IMG/VR virus record: IMGVR_UViG_3300028829_000619
Coordinates: 1 to 24,725 of that record
From: a virus
Direction: 5' to 3' (one strand)
DNA: 24,725 nucleotides
This document shows, in pieces, positions 1 through 7,318 of the stretch. Each line of letters begins with the position of its first letter. Position 1 is the stretch's first letter. The notes under the pieces are model-generated. The model was not told the DNA's origin and ran no database searches. It worked only from the letters and a program-made list of their open reading frames with translations. Both the position numbers and the translations under genes were made by a program.

Positions 1-20
1 ATATAGAGTTGTGTTTTCAT
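1..20 (-). CDS. Start of an unidentified gene, cut by the window edge
   Basis: An ATG at 18-20 on the minus strand opens a frame reading M-K-T-Q-L-Y before the window ends. It begins one base after the stop codon of the small membrane protein gene, which is the tight spacing used throughout this phage. Six codons say nothing about function. The call rests on position alone. Confidence 0.35.
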
Positions 21-21
21 C

Positions 22-183
22 TTATAGTTGTTCCGTGATTAGCCAAATTATTTTAAATAATAGAAATACACCAAACGCTTGTACGTGTAATTCTGTACTT
101 GTAAACATACAAGAGAATGCACAAAAGCATCCTGCAAGAAAATACAAAACTGCAAGTACGTTTTGATGTTTTCTAATATCCAT
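22..183 (-). CDS. Small two-helix membrane protein, holin-like candidate
   Basis: A 53-residue frame starts MDIRKHQNVLAVLY and ends LFKIIWLITEQL. Two hydrophobic stretches, about residues 8-28 and 34-51, are separated by a short polar turn (STELH), so it should sit in the membrane as a hairpin. Its ATG overlaps the stop of the upstream 81-residue gene by one base (TAATG), which suggests translational coupling and supports it as a real gene. A small membrane protein at the end of a virion gene block suggests a holin, but no family is recognised, and it could be another small phage membrane protein. The three cysteines in or beside the first helix are unusual. Confidence 0.6.
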   Translation of the reverse strand: MDIRKHQNVLAVLYFLAGCFCAFSCMFTSTELHVQAFGVFLLFKIIWLITEQL

Positions 184-428
184 TATTCCACAGGTATTGG
201 CTCACTCCATTCTGGCGTTTGCATAAGTGCCAAAGTTTCTTCGTGTGTTAATATTTGTAAAGGAAGTACACTACCATCAGCTATAAAAGTTGGTGTGTTT
301 GTGTATTTAATTACAAATTCAAGTCCATCTAAACTTATTCTAACCGTGTTTTCGTTAGATTCTTCAACCTGTGAAAAGTCGATGTTTAAAATATCTCCTA
401 TTGATAGTATTGCGTATGTTAAATTCAT
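183..428 (-). CDS. Unknown 81-residue late protein
   Basis: The frame starts MNLTYAILSIGDILNIDFSQ and ends in an acidic, proline-containing tail (PEWSEPIPVE). It lies 8 bases after the LamG-domain gene and shares one base with the next gene. The alternating hydrophobic and polar pattern (TVRISLDGLEFVIKY) predicts a small beta-rich fold. There is no signal peptide or membrane segment. Its place at the end of the fibre block suggests a fibre-associated, accessory or lysis-linked role, but I do not recognise the family. Confidence 0.7.
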   Translation of the reverse strand: MNLTYAILSIGDILNIDFSQVEESNENTVRISLDGLEFVIKYTNTPTFIADGSVLPLQILTHEETLALMQTPEWSEPIPVE

Positions 429-436
429 TTTATTTT

Positions 437-1219
437 TTATGTTGGTACATCGGTTGAGAATGTACTAAAGTTTTGCATTGTTCCATCGTTGCCACCACTT
501 CCATTATCTGTTAAAGTTGGTACAGTATCTCCATCGCCACAACGATACCAAGATAAAGGACTCAATGAAGTTAAATCAGTTGGACTTGATGTAATAGTAC
601 TTAAATTTGCAGTTTCATCACTATAAAACAATGAAGCTTCATCAATTAATCCTTTAAATCCAAAGCTTAAACTTATAATTCTACCGAATGAACTAAAAGT
701 AAATGTTCTTGTACTTGATATTGGCGCACCAAATGTATTACCATCTAAATATAATTGAACAGAGTTAGAGGAGTTTCTTATTAGTGTAAAATTTGACCAA
801 GTGTTTTGTGGTATATTATTGCCACCACTTTCATTAATTGTATATTGTGTGCCATTTAGTTTTAATATTACTTGAGTATTTGACACGAGCTTAATATAGC
901 TTGAATTATTATTGTAGCAACCCCATATAAAGCACTCTGTATTTACATTAAATCCACCCGTAAATTTAAACCAATAACTAAAGGTAAAAACTCCATTTCT
1001 ACTTACTTGAGTAAAAATAACTCTATCGTCAATTCCACCAAGCTCTATTGATTTGGTATTAGGAAAACTTGGTGTTGCTCCTGCTCCTGTTAAGTTGGTT
1101 TCTGGACTCCAACTATCTGCACTAACTTCGCCAAAATCTATTGTATTATTTGTTGGTGCTTTACCGAATCCATTGGTATTATTTACTGCTGCTTGTCCCC
1201 AATCTATTGTGTTTGCCAT
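437..1219 (-). CDS. LamG/concanavalin A-like virion protein, probable receptor-binding or decoration protein
   Basis: This 260-residue protein has two parts. Residues 3-35 hold three copies of an 11-residue repeat of the form N-T-x-(D/G)-(W/F)-G, of a kind I know from Flavobacterium phage structural proteins. From about residue 55 there is a jelly-roll pattern typical of LamG/ConA-like lectin domains: FTFSYWFKF, then NTWSNFTLIR, then VQLYLDGNTFG, then GLIDEASLFYSDE. The end, SWYRCGDGDT followed by LTDNGSGGNDG, recurs in marine phage structural proteins. LamG domains often bind glycans, so host surface or capsule binding is likely. The gene lies 2 bases after the fibre-like gene. Position and domain agree on a virion surface role; fibre versus decoration cannot be decided here. 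Confidence 0.7.
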   Translation of the reverse strand: MANTIDWGQAAVNNTNGFGKAPTNNTIDFGEVSADSWSPETNLTGAGATPSFPNTKSIELGGIDDRVIFTQVSRNGVFTFSYWFKFTGGFNVNTECFIWGCYNNNSSYIKLVSNTQVILKLNGTQYTINESGGNNIPQNTWSNFTLIRNSSNSVQLYLDGNTFGAPISSTRTFTFSSFGRIISLSFGFKGLIDEASLFYSDETANLSTITSSPTDLTSLSPLSWYRCGDGDTVPTLTDNGSGGNDGTMQNFSTFSTDVPT

Positions 1220-1221
1220 TT

Positions 1222-2079
1222 TTAATAAGTTTTATGTAATACAAAGTTCGCACTATGTATTTCGTCTTGTGTTTTAGCTTGTCCCCATTCTGCCGTAATA
1301 TCTAAAGTATTAGCAACCGTTGTATCAAAAGTTTCAACATCTTGGAATACATAACCCTCTAAACCTCCTGTGTTTCGTGTATATGCAAAATTTCCATTAG
1401 TACAAATACTTCCACTTGCACCAATTGCTGCTATTGTAAAGTCTATTTCACATTCCCAACCCAATGTAGTAGTAGGACTTAAAGAAATAGTTCCTGTTGT
1501 TGCTAATACCGTTGCACCACTCTTTATTCTAATTGTTATATTGTCGCCATTCTGTGCTGAAATTTCGCCACCAATTTTGGCGTGGTATGAATCGCCAACA
1601 ACAAAGTGGTCTGCTGGAATTGATAAACTACCTACTCCACTTCCTACAATACTTGTTTCTGTTGTTGTGTTGGTTAGTGTTGCACCTTGTACCGTTTGTG
1701 CATATAGTCCTGTCGTTGGTTGATTAAAAGATAAATTGCCTGCACCATCCGTTTTAAGAACTTGTCCAACCGTTCCATCTGCCGTTGGAAATGAATAAGC
1801 ATTATTAAAGCTTATAACATCAGCAGCACTAATTTTTAATACATCTGCACCACTATTTTGAAAAGCCAAGTAAACACCGTTTAAATCTACAGTACGATTA
1901 CCTCTAATTGTTCCATCTACAAGGTAAATATTATCTCCTGCAATTGCGGCTATTTCCAAACCTGTTATTTTCTTGGATACATAACCACCTGAACCATCAG
2001 ATTCTGCAATAACAAATAAATCTGTGTTTGCTAAATTAGCACTCTTTGCCGTTAGGTCGCTTATCTTTATTTCTGCCAT
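1222..2079 (-). CDS. Tail fibre-like structural protein
   Basis: The 285-residue product begins MAEIKISDLTAKSANLANTD, a short N-terminal motif often seen in phage fibre and baseplate proteins where a strand-rich head precedes repeats. Around residues 95-118 it has TADGTVGQVLKTDGAGNLSF, the turn-rich repeat common in fibre shafts. The second half is beta-rich with many Thr, Ser and Gly residues (VVGDSYHAKIGGEIS, then NITIRIKSGATVLATTG). It ends in a short hydrophilic tail, NFVLHKTY. It sits between the connector block and the LamG protein. Fibre or fibre-base is the best call; the exact location in the particle is inferred. Its first 44 bases overlap a small alternative-frame gene. Confidence 0.6.
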   Translation of the reverse strand: MAEIKISDLTAKSANLANTDLFVIAESDGSGGYVSKKITGLEIAAIAGDNIYLVDGTIRGNRTVDLNGVYLAFQNSGADVLKISAADVISFNNAYSFPTADGTVGQVLKTDGAGNLSFNQPTTGLYAQTVQGATLTNTTTETSIVGSGVGSLSIPADHFVVGDSYHAKIGGEISAQNGDNITIRIKSGATVLATTGTISLSPTTTLGWECEIDFTIAAIGASGSICTNGNFAYTRNTGGLEGYVFQDVETFDTTVANTLDITAEWGQAKTQDEIHSANFVLHKTY

Positions 2080-2146
2080 TTTTTATCTTGTTAAAATACT
2101 TTTCTAACTTCCTTATATTCTCCGCCTTAACTCTATATTTCTTCAT
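2036..2146 (-). CDS. Small basic protein (36 residues) bridging two genes
   Basis: The frame reads MKKYRVKAENIRKLEKYFNK and so on, ending RPNGKEC. Its ATG overlaps the TGA of the upstream connector-like gene in the classic ATGA arrangement, and it runs 44 bases into the fibre-like gene in a different frame. The N-terminal part is a lysine-rich amphipathic helix, quite unlike the Thr/Ser-rich fibre frame it overlaps. It fills an otherwise empty 63-base gap, and this phage leaves few gaps. There is no recognised family; the coupling and the gap filling are the evidence. Confidence 0.45.
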   Translation of the reverse strand: MKKYRVKAENIRKLEKYFNKIKNGRNKDKRPNGKEC

Positions 2147-2643
2147 AATACCCAACCTGTTACATCTGTGTCTTGATTAGGATACATATCTGGAGATTGA
2201 TTATTGTAATACTCTGGAAATAAATTACTATTATTTATAACGTAATCAATAAATCTTTCTTTGTAATGCATAGCCGTTTGGCGTTGTTTCTCCATTAAGA
2301 AATCTACCTCTTCTTTGCTTACTGATTCCGAGTTTTCTGCTCCGTGTTTATATACTCCTTTGTTGGCGATTGTATAAGCAGCGTGAGGGTAGTATTCCAC
2401 CATAGCGAAATGGATTAAACAGGGCTTAATATAATCGGTTAGAAGCGTTAAATATGGGTCTGTTAATGTATCTGCTATTATGTCTGCTTGTATCTTTTCT
2501 AATAACCTTGTTCCTGTCATTTGTTGAATATGAATATCCTGCGATATTGAAACGTACTGAATAAACTTATCAGTATCTACTCCACCATTTACAGAAGTAA
2601 ATCGAACTACGTCATCTCGTGTTATTAATAGTGCTTTTGCCAT
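2143..2643 (-). CDS. Probable head-tail connector (adaptor) protein
   Basis: This 166-residue, mainly helical protein follows the portal gene by 3 bases. It begins MAKALLITRDDVVRFTSVNG and contains DKFIQYVSISQDIHIQQMTG, a helix-turn-helix pattern like the head completion adaptors (HK97 gp6-type fold) that sit below the portal. I associate this sequence type with a connector-like family (DUF6712, from memory) common in Bacteroidota phages. The middle (KPCLIHFAMVEYYPHAAYTI) is a long hydrophobic helix. The end (YNNQSPDMYPNQDTD) is polar and probably flexible. The role as a ring between portal and tail is inferred from length, predicted fold and position next to the portal. Confidence 0.5.
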   Translation of the reverse strand: MAKALLITRDDVVRFTSVNGGVDTDKFIQYVSISQDIHIQQMTGTRLLEKIQADIIADTLTDPYLTLLTDYIKPCLIHFAMVEYYPHAAYTIANKGVYKHGAENSESVSKEEVDFLMEKQRQTAMHYKERFIDYVINNSNLFPEYYNNQSPDMYPNQDTDVTGWVL

Positions 2644-2646
2644 ATC

Positions 2647-4518
2647 TTATCCTTTGTAATTTGGGTGATGTCCGTTATCTGGCATATCCTTTGGAGCTAT
2701 CTTAGAATCTTTGTTTCCAGATGGATTTGGTTTGTAGCTCTGTGGTATGTTTGTAACTTCTTGTGAACTGCTCAATGCCTTATCCTCATAGTACGTTCCA
2801 TCTTTCTTTTTCTTTAAGCGATAGAGTTGCTCACTCCAATAATGTCCACAATTAACTCCACCTTTAAATCGGAACAAACTATAATTCTGTCCCTTATGCC
2901 CTAACTTATTATTGACACCTTGAAATGAAGCCATATCAATATCTTCTTTTCTGTATACTACTCCACTATTGGTTCTTTGCATCATTTTAACGCAAAAATC
3001 TCTACTATTTCCAGAGTTATACTTCTGTGCGTATCTGTATCTTACTTTGTAGATTGATTTGTCTAAATAGCTTTGTCTACTTGGAAAGCTTTTTATTACA
3101 TCTGCAAACTTCTGTAAGGTGCTTTTATTCTTTGATTCTGTTTGTTTTATCCAAGTATCTAAATCCGTGTTTTGGTCATCGTATTCTCTCTCTTCTATTA
3201 ACTCATATATATCGCTAATCTCTTCGCCCTCTAATTTGTCAAGTATATGCTCTCCCTCTGTATCTGTAAAGTCTTTATTAAGGTTTACATCTTGTGGTAT
3301 TTGGCTTGTTTTAAGACCCACTAAAGCTCGTATCTCATCTTGTGACATATTTTCAAGCACCTTGTTAGCAACTAATGGAGATAAAGAGTTTAAAGCGTTC
3401 ATTGTATTTTCTGCTTCATCCGTTTTAGTTAAGTCTCCATCTGCCGTTAACGGTTGTAACTCCTCAAAGAATAAATCCAAAGTGATATCATTGTAAGCTA
3501 ATATATCATTAAATGAATCTATTAACATTTGCCTCATTGGGTTGATGACCATATTTTGAAAAAGTATATAGCTATTCTTTAATTCATCGGCATTAGAACT
3601 AAAGCCATTTTGTGACGCTATTCCAAATAATAACGGCGATGTTATTTGATGCCCTAACATTACTTTTCTTAAACACTCTTCTGCAAGAGTTGAATACAAG
3701 TCTGGTGCATCATTTACAGGCATTGAATCTACCGTTGTTTTGCTATCTTGATTGTTATTAAAAGAAATTATAACTTTCTCTCCAGATGTTCCTGTTAATT
3801 GGTTTAATACCTTTGATTTGATTAATTGCTGCTGCTCCTCACTTGGTGAGCCATTGTTAAAATTAATTACAGCCCTTGAACTGAATCCATTATTGACCTC
3901 GTTAATAAGGTATTCGCTAATTGATTCCTCTAAAGTGCAGTACGGTGTCGCTCCAACGTAATCTGGTAGTGCGTAGTATTTTAATCCTACTGAATATGGC
4001 TTAACCATATACAACTCTAAAGCATCATTTGAGCATCCAAAAGCACTAATTCTTTTTGGTTGGTATCTTTTTGTATCGCTCCAGTCATCCGAATAATAGT
4101 ATGCTTCGATTTTTCCCTCTTCGTTGCACTTTTCGGCTCTTAAAAGTTGCACAGGTATATGCTCAACTTGTGCTATCTTCTTTCTATCCTTAGTGTAGAT
4201 TACTTGCATAGCACATTGTCCTAACATTTTTAAGTCAGTACATAAATGCCTTACAGATTGTTTGCTAAATAGCGACATCATAGCAGCGTACTCTGACGGC
4301 TTTTTAGATGCGTTGGTAGCACTTAACCCCTTTCCGTAAATTAAACGGCTTACGTTGTTTATAATGGCGTTATTCGTGGTGCTATTAGTATAACAATCTA
4401 TTAAGAATCCATAATAATCATTTGAGCTTCCAAATTCAACCCAATTTTCTCGCTTTGCTTCCTTAATAACTGGTGGCTCATAAGCTGCCAATTCTAAAAT
4501 ATGTATGTCTTTACTCAT
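2647..4518 (-). CDS. Portal protein with a C-terminal head-morphogenesis-like extension
   Basis: This 623-residue protein would form the dodecameric ring at the DNA-packaging vertex. The portal core spans about residues 20-400: NNAIINNVSRLIYGKGLS near residue 50, the wing with QVEHIPVQLLRAEKC, the clip region, and the stem/crown with SPLLFGIASQNGFSSNADEL. The end is unusual. Residues 501-570 carry SRDFCVKMM, YRKEDI, LGHKGQNYSLFRFKGGVNC and HYWSEQLYRL, a Cys/His-containing module that I recall from separate minor head or MuF-like proteins of Bacteroidota phages. The last 50 residues are polar (PNPSGNKDSKIAPKDMPDNG). The gene overlaps its upstream neighbour by 8 bases. The portal assignment is strong; the extension's function is inferred. 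Confidence 0.85.
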   Translation of the reverse strand: MSKDIHILELAAYEPPVIKEAKRENWVEFGSSNDYYGFLIDCYTNSTTNNAIINNVSRLIYGKGLSATNASKKPSEYAAMMSLFSKQSVRHLCTDLKMLGQCAMQVIYTKDRKKIAQVEHIPVQLLRAEKCNEEGKIEAYYYSDDWSDTKRYQPKRISAFGCSNDALELYMVKPYSVGLKYYALPDYVGATPYCTLEESISEYLINEVNNGFSSRAVINFNNGSPSEEQQQLIKSKVLNQLTGTSGEKVIISFNNNQDSKTTVDSMPVNDAPDLYSTLAEECLRKVMLGHQITSPLLFGIASQNGFSSNADELKNSYILFQNMVINPMRQMLIDSFNDILAYNDITLDLFFEELQPLTADGDLTKTDEAENTMNALNSLSPLVANKVLENMSQDEIRALVGLKTSQIPQDVNLNKDFTDTEGEHILDKLEGEEISDIYELIEEREYDDQNTDLDTWIKQTESKNKSTLQKFADVIKSFPSRQSYLDKSIYKVRYRYAQKYNSGNSRDFCVKMMQRTNSGVVYRKEDIDMASFQGVNNKLGHKGQNYSLFRFKGGVNCGHYWSEQLYRLKKKKDGTYYEDKALSSSQEVTNIPQSYKPNPSGNKDSKIAPKDMPDNGHHPNYKG

Positions 4519-4843
4519 AAATTATAAATTCATTGTTTGATGGTCTACTTGTAAACTGCCCATCATTTACAGAATACGTTGCCACAGGTTGATTCGTACA
4601 AAAGATTCTATCCAAGTGTACTATATCAGTTCCGTTTTTAATTACAAGGTTATAAAAATGATTCTGCTTAATATCAAAGATAGCACTAATTGTATCATAG
4701 TAGTCTCCATTCGTGTTTACGTCTATTGTGACTTGCACCTCTGTATTGGTTTGGTCATCAGTAATAAACATACTATCATACGTTTGGCTTCTTGGTATAA
4801 AGCTAAATGTTTGTTGTGTCCCTATTTCTTGTAATATAATCAT
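4511..4843 (-). CDS. Unknown beta-rich structural protein upstream of the portal
   Basis: This is a 110-residue protein with alternating beta strands (VQVTIDVNTNGDYYDTISAI, then NHFYNLVIKNGTDIVHLD) ending in SRPSNNEFIIYE. I have seen similar short proteins in flavobacterial phage structural blocks, without an assigned role. It overlaps the portal start by 8 bases, so the two are probably co-translated. It is the first gene after a strong terminator, and its ATG directly abuts the conserved TTTAGTTATTATAGTAG leader, so it probably opens a separate late transcript. A small neck or decoration protein would fit but is a guess. Confidence 0.6.
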   Translation of the reverse strand: MIILQEIGTQQTFSFIPRSQTYDSMFITDDQTNTEVQVTIDVNTNGDYYDTISAIFDIKQNHFYNLVIKNGTDIVHLDRIFCTNQPVATYSVNDGQFTSRPSNNEFIIYE

Positions 4844-4860
4844 CTACTATAATAACTAAA
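4844..4860 (-). promoter_or_regulatory. Conserved late-gene leader motif, copy A
   Basis: On the minus strand this reads TTTAGTTATTATAGTAG and is followed at once by ATG. The same 17 bases occur at 7263-7279, 15 of them at 8553-8567, and a core TTTAGTTATTA at 16268-16278. This copy follows a terminator, so a new transcript must start close by. The preceding bases (TATTTTAG) resemble the TAnnTTTG promoter element with a defect, which would give a very short leader. It could instead act at translation. Confidence 0.5.
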
Positions 4861-4899
4861 ATAGTGATTTTTTGTTGCCCTTTTGAAATCTAAGGCAAT

Positions 4900-4924
4900 A
4901 AAAAAGGCACTCCGAAAAGTGCCT
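4900..4924 (-). terminator. Intrinsic terminator after the tail tube-like gene
   Basis: On the minus strand a perfect 7-base stem AGGCACT/AGTGCCT closes a six-base loop TTTCGG and runs directly into six T residues. The stem arms are 4905-4911 and 4918-4924. It lies 30 bases after the stop of the gene ending at 4955. The plus strand has no T tract after the hairpin, so it should work for minus-strand transcripts only. Confidence 0.85.
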
Positions 4925-4954
4925 CTTGTTATGAAAGGAATATAAGAAAGATTC

Positions 4955-5536
4955 TTAGTTAGTTACTATTACTGCATCAGTTGCTGACCCATCTGCAAAA
5001 GCCGTAGCTAATTCTGCCTCTGTTGAACAATCAATGAATAATGGTGGTAGCTCCTCTTCAGCCATAAAGGTGAGTTGATAGCCGTTGAAATCTCCAAGAG
5101 CAGCTCCAGTCCCAATAGTACCAGCGCTTACGTCGCACCCTTGAGCAAATCCGAGCATGAAAAATTGGTCAGTCATAGACCTTGCAATGATTCTTGGTCT
5201 TCCGTAAGAAAGTAGCTTCACTTGTTTGTGTGTAACTACGTCTTGACGCTTTAAATTAACAACTAATTCTTGACCAAAAAATGTTGTTCCATTATCTCTG
5301 GATGCATTGATGGTTGTATTCAAGGCATTAGCCGTTGACTTTAATTCGTATTTGTACATTGATAAAGCAGATGCAGGAGTCCAAGTTACTAATTGGTCTT
5401 CTTCTCCAGGTGTGCCTGTGTCAAATGTAGCATTATCTTCGTTCAAATCGTCGAAGTTGATTATATAGATTGCCTTGAGACCGCTTACGCTGTCCTTGCA
5501 CTCCTCAACTCTTCCGTGTGTGATATCGCAACTCAT
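4955..5536 (-). CDS. Probable major tail tube protein
   Basis: The 193-residue product begins MSCDITHGRVEECKDSVSGL and has the motif GTTFFGQELVVNLKRQD, then a helix, then LLSYGRPRIIARSMTDQFFM, and finally GALGDFNGYQLTFMA-like beta strands (residues 145-160). This order of beta-sandwich strands around one helix resembles tail tube proteins of long-tailed phages, and I know similar sequences from Bacteroidota siphophages next to the capsid gene. An alternative is a head decoration protein. It follows the capsid gene after a 69-base gap with a hairpin and is followed by a strong terminator, which fits a highly expressed virion protein. The N-terminal cysteine pair (Cys3, Cys13) is notable. Confidence 0.5.
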   Translation of the reverse strand: MSCDITHGRVEECKDSVSGLKAIYIINFDDLNEDNATFDTGTPGEEDQLVTWTPASALSMYKYELKSTANALNTTINASRDNGTTFFGQELVVNLKRQDVVTHKQVKLLSYGRPRIIARSMTDQFFMLGFAQGCDVSAGTIGTGAALGDFNGYQLTFMAEEELPPLFIDCSTEAELATAFADGSATDAVIVTN

Positions 5537-5567
5537 TGTTTTTTAGTGTTTTATAAGTTTATACTTA

Positions 5568-5590
5568 AACCCCTACTTAACATAGGGGTT
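5568..5590 (-). other. Hairpin between capsid and tail tube-like genes
   Basis: A perfect 8-base inverted repeat (AACCCCTA/TAGGGGTT) encloses a 7-base loop. It lies 15 bases after the capsid stop. On the minus strand it is followed by TTAAGTATAAAC, which lacks a continuous T run, so it is at best a weak terminator. It may instead stabilise the 3' end of capsid mRNA or reduce read-through so that capsid exceeds the downstream product. Confidence 0.6.
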
Positions 5591-5605
5591 AGTTAATTAG
5601 TCTTC

Positions 5606-6580
5606 TTAGTTTACTGCGTTTGTGATTCCGTATGTTACGATATCATCTACGATTGCGTACTGCGCTCCTGCGGACATTCTCATGATTACTCTCGCGTTGT
5701 TGCTTCCGTCAAGGTCTGACATGTCAAGCAACTTAACTTCCTGTAAATCAGATTGTAACGAGCATCCAAAGAACAAGTTTGACTTGTTAGTTGCGATTGC
5801 AGTTCCATTTGCCAATCCATTTGCAACAAAGATTTTAACTCCGTCAAAAGCTAAATCTTGTCCCATTCCGTACCAAAGTGTACCTTTGTTGTCTACACCA
5901 TTTGCACCTGCATTGTTAGCGATAGAGCCAAATCCACCTAAAGCACGAACATAAGCACGAGCCATATCTTGTGAAAGATAGATGAATAAATCTTCGCTTC
6001 CGTAAACGCTTGATGGTAAAGCATCAACAATTTTTCCAAGCTCATCAATGATAGTCGTAGCAGATGCTGCAACTCCAGCGATTTCTTGTGCTGCTGGTAA
6101 GCCAGCGTCTAAAGCTACTTGAGTAACGATTCCGTCATACTCTCCAGAATTATTTTTGTCTCCTCTCCAGAAGTTTACTTCATTTCTTGCAGCTACTTTT
6201 TCTGCTACATATCCAATCATGTAATCTTCGAAAGATTTTGGCAATACATCAAAAGATGAATAGCCTTGCTCAACGCCTTGCCATGTGTTATGGAAGTCAA
6301 GCTTACACAATTCAAGATTTACTTGTAGGTCTTTAACCTCAAGTACTCTCTCTGTCAATGTGATAGCATCGTCAGTTCTTGTAAAGTCGCAAGATGCGTC
6401 AGAAAGAACGTCAGTTAATGCCATCTTCTGCATTACTTGTTTAAATTTAATGTTAGGTAGAATCTCTACTCCACCCTTTTCGATAGTTGGTGCGCTTAAT
6501 AAAGCTGCCGCCACGTACTTACCAGCGAATTCGCCTGCGTAAGTCGTTGTAATTGAGGTAATTGAACCACTTGTTGCCAT
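5606..6580 (-). CDS. Major capsid protein, HK97 fold
   Basis: This 324-residue protein lies directly after the scaffold gene. It has the expected arrangement for an HK97-type shell protein without a cleaved delta domain: a short N-arm (MATSGSITSITTTYAGEFAG), then E-loop and spine-helix sequence (SSFDVLPKSFEDYMIGYVAEK at about residues 108-128, then ARNEVNFWRGD), then the A domain with DLFIYLSQDMARAYVRAL near residue 205. The C-terminal part (SNLFFGCSLQSDLQEVKLLD, then ARVIMRMSAGAQYAIVDDIV) is the usual end of this family in Bacteroidota phages. The GC content looks slightly higher and the codons more regular than in neighbouring genes, as expected for an abundant product. No start conflict: 11 bases separate it from the scaffold stop. 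Confidence 0.85.
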   Translation of the reverse strand: MATSGSITSITTTYAGEFAGKYVAAALLSAPTIEKGGVEILPNIKFKQVMQKMALTDVLSDASCDFTRTDDAITLTERVLEVKDLQVNLELCKLDFHNTWQGVEQGYSSFDVLPKSFEDYMIGYVAEKVAARNEVNFWRGDKNNSGEYDGIVTQVALDAGLPAAQEIAGVAASATTIIDELGKIVDALPSSVYGSEDLFIYLSQDMARAYVRALGGFGSIANNAGANGVDNKGTLWYGMGQDLAFDGVKIFVANGLANGTAIATNKSNLFFGCSLQSDLQEVKLLDMSDLDGSNNARVIMRMSAGAQYAIVDDIVTYGITNAVN

Positions 6581-6591
6581 AATATAATTAT

Positions 6592-7242
6592 TTATTTATT
6601 TAATTTTTCAAAGATTGAATCCATTGTAGAACGTTTTCTTTTAGAGCTAAATTTAAATACCTCTTTTTCTTCTACGTTTTCTGGATTGTGTGTTATTGGT
6701 TTAGTTGCTGCTTCATTTTCTTCCGTTTTTACGTCAGATAATTCCACAACCTCTTCTTTGTTTTCTACCTTTTCAGTTTTGTTTTTAGATAACAATTCAA
6801 CTTCTGCTTTTAACTCTTCGTTTTCCTTTTTTAAAGCTTCGATTTCAGTAAAGAAAGTTTCCTTAACAATTGATTCCACCGTTTTTTTAACTGGCTTCTT
6901 TTCTTCTGTTGCCATTTCTTCCTCTTTCTCCTCGTATCCAGCTTCCTCTTCTTTTACTTCTTTTTCTTCTTCTTTTTTCTCCTCTTCGGCTTCCTCTTCT
7001 GCTTTTACTTCTGCAATGATTCCCTCTTCTTTTACGATAAGCAAAGTTCCATCTTCCATTTTATACTCCCCAACAGGTAAAGCAATTTTCTGCTCATCTT
7101 CTGTTACGATAAAAATTTCTGCTTCTGCTTCAAAAGAATCTGCTTCAACTATTGTTACTCCATCCTCAAGCTTTCTTTGCTCAAGTTCGATTTGCATTCC
7201 AAGTAATTCTCTTACTTTATTCAAAACTGTGTTTGTGTTCAT
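6592..7242 (-). CDS. Capsid scaffolding protein
   Basis: The 216-residue product starts MNTNTVLNKVRELLG. Residues 25-78 form a beta-rich stretch (EDGVTIVEADSFEAEAEIF, then LPVGEYKMEDGTLLIV). Residues 80-118 are almost entirely Glu and Lys. Residues 125-158 are a predicted coiled coil (FFTEIEALKKENEELKAEVE), and the end is basic (KFSSKRKRSTMDSIFEKLNK), as expected for a capsid-binding helix. It sits directly before the capsid gene and after the protease, the classic scaffold position. I chose this start although the frame is open for 60 more codons upstream, because those codons overlap the Cys-rich gene and encode an unrelated hydrophobic stretch. Confidence 0.75.
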   Translation of the reverse strand: MNTNTVLNKVRELLGMQIELEQRKLEDGVTIVEADSFEAEAEIFIVTEDEQKIALPVGEYKMEDGTLLIVKEEGIIAEVKAEEEAEEEKKEEEKEVKEEEAGYEEKEEEMATEEKKPVKKTVESIVKETFFTEIEALKKENEELKAEVELLSKNKTEKVENKEEVVELSDVKTEENEAATKPITHNPENVEEKEVFKFSSKRKRSTMDSIFEKLNK

Positions 7243-7262
7243 TGTGATATAATTTAAGTTAT

Positions 7263-7279
7263 CTACTATAATAACTAAA
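7263..7279 (-). promoter_or_regulatory. Conserved late-gene leader motif, copy B
   Basis: The same 17 bases as copy A (TTTAGTTATTATAGTAG), here 20 bases upstream of the scaffold start instead of touching it. The longer spacing argues that the element works before translation, for instance as part of a promoter, and not as a ribosome binding site. It lies inside the 3' part of neither neighbour except for a possible upstream extension of the scaffold frame, which I rejected. Confidence 0.5.
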
Positions 7280-7318
7280 TAATTAAGTATCTGTTTCCTT
7301 TTTGCCTTGTATTGCTTA

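Noticed and set aside
3119-3496. Plus-strand frame of 125 codons inside the portal gene
   Set aside because: Shadow of the portal coding strand; no domain pattern, no upstream signal.
6880-7030. Dense TTC/TCT tract that looks like a simple-sequence repeat
   Set aside because: It encodes the Glu/Lys-rich middle of the scaffold protein; the codons vary, so it is protein-driven and not a microsatellite.
6686-7252. Long plus-strand frame (188 codons) opposite the scaffold gene
   Set aside because: It is the antisense of a Glu/Lys-rich coding stretch and gives a Ser/Phe-rich low-complexity product; all its neighbours are on the minus strand.
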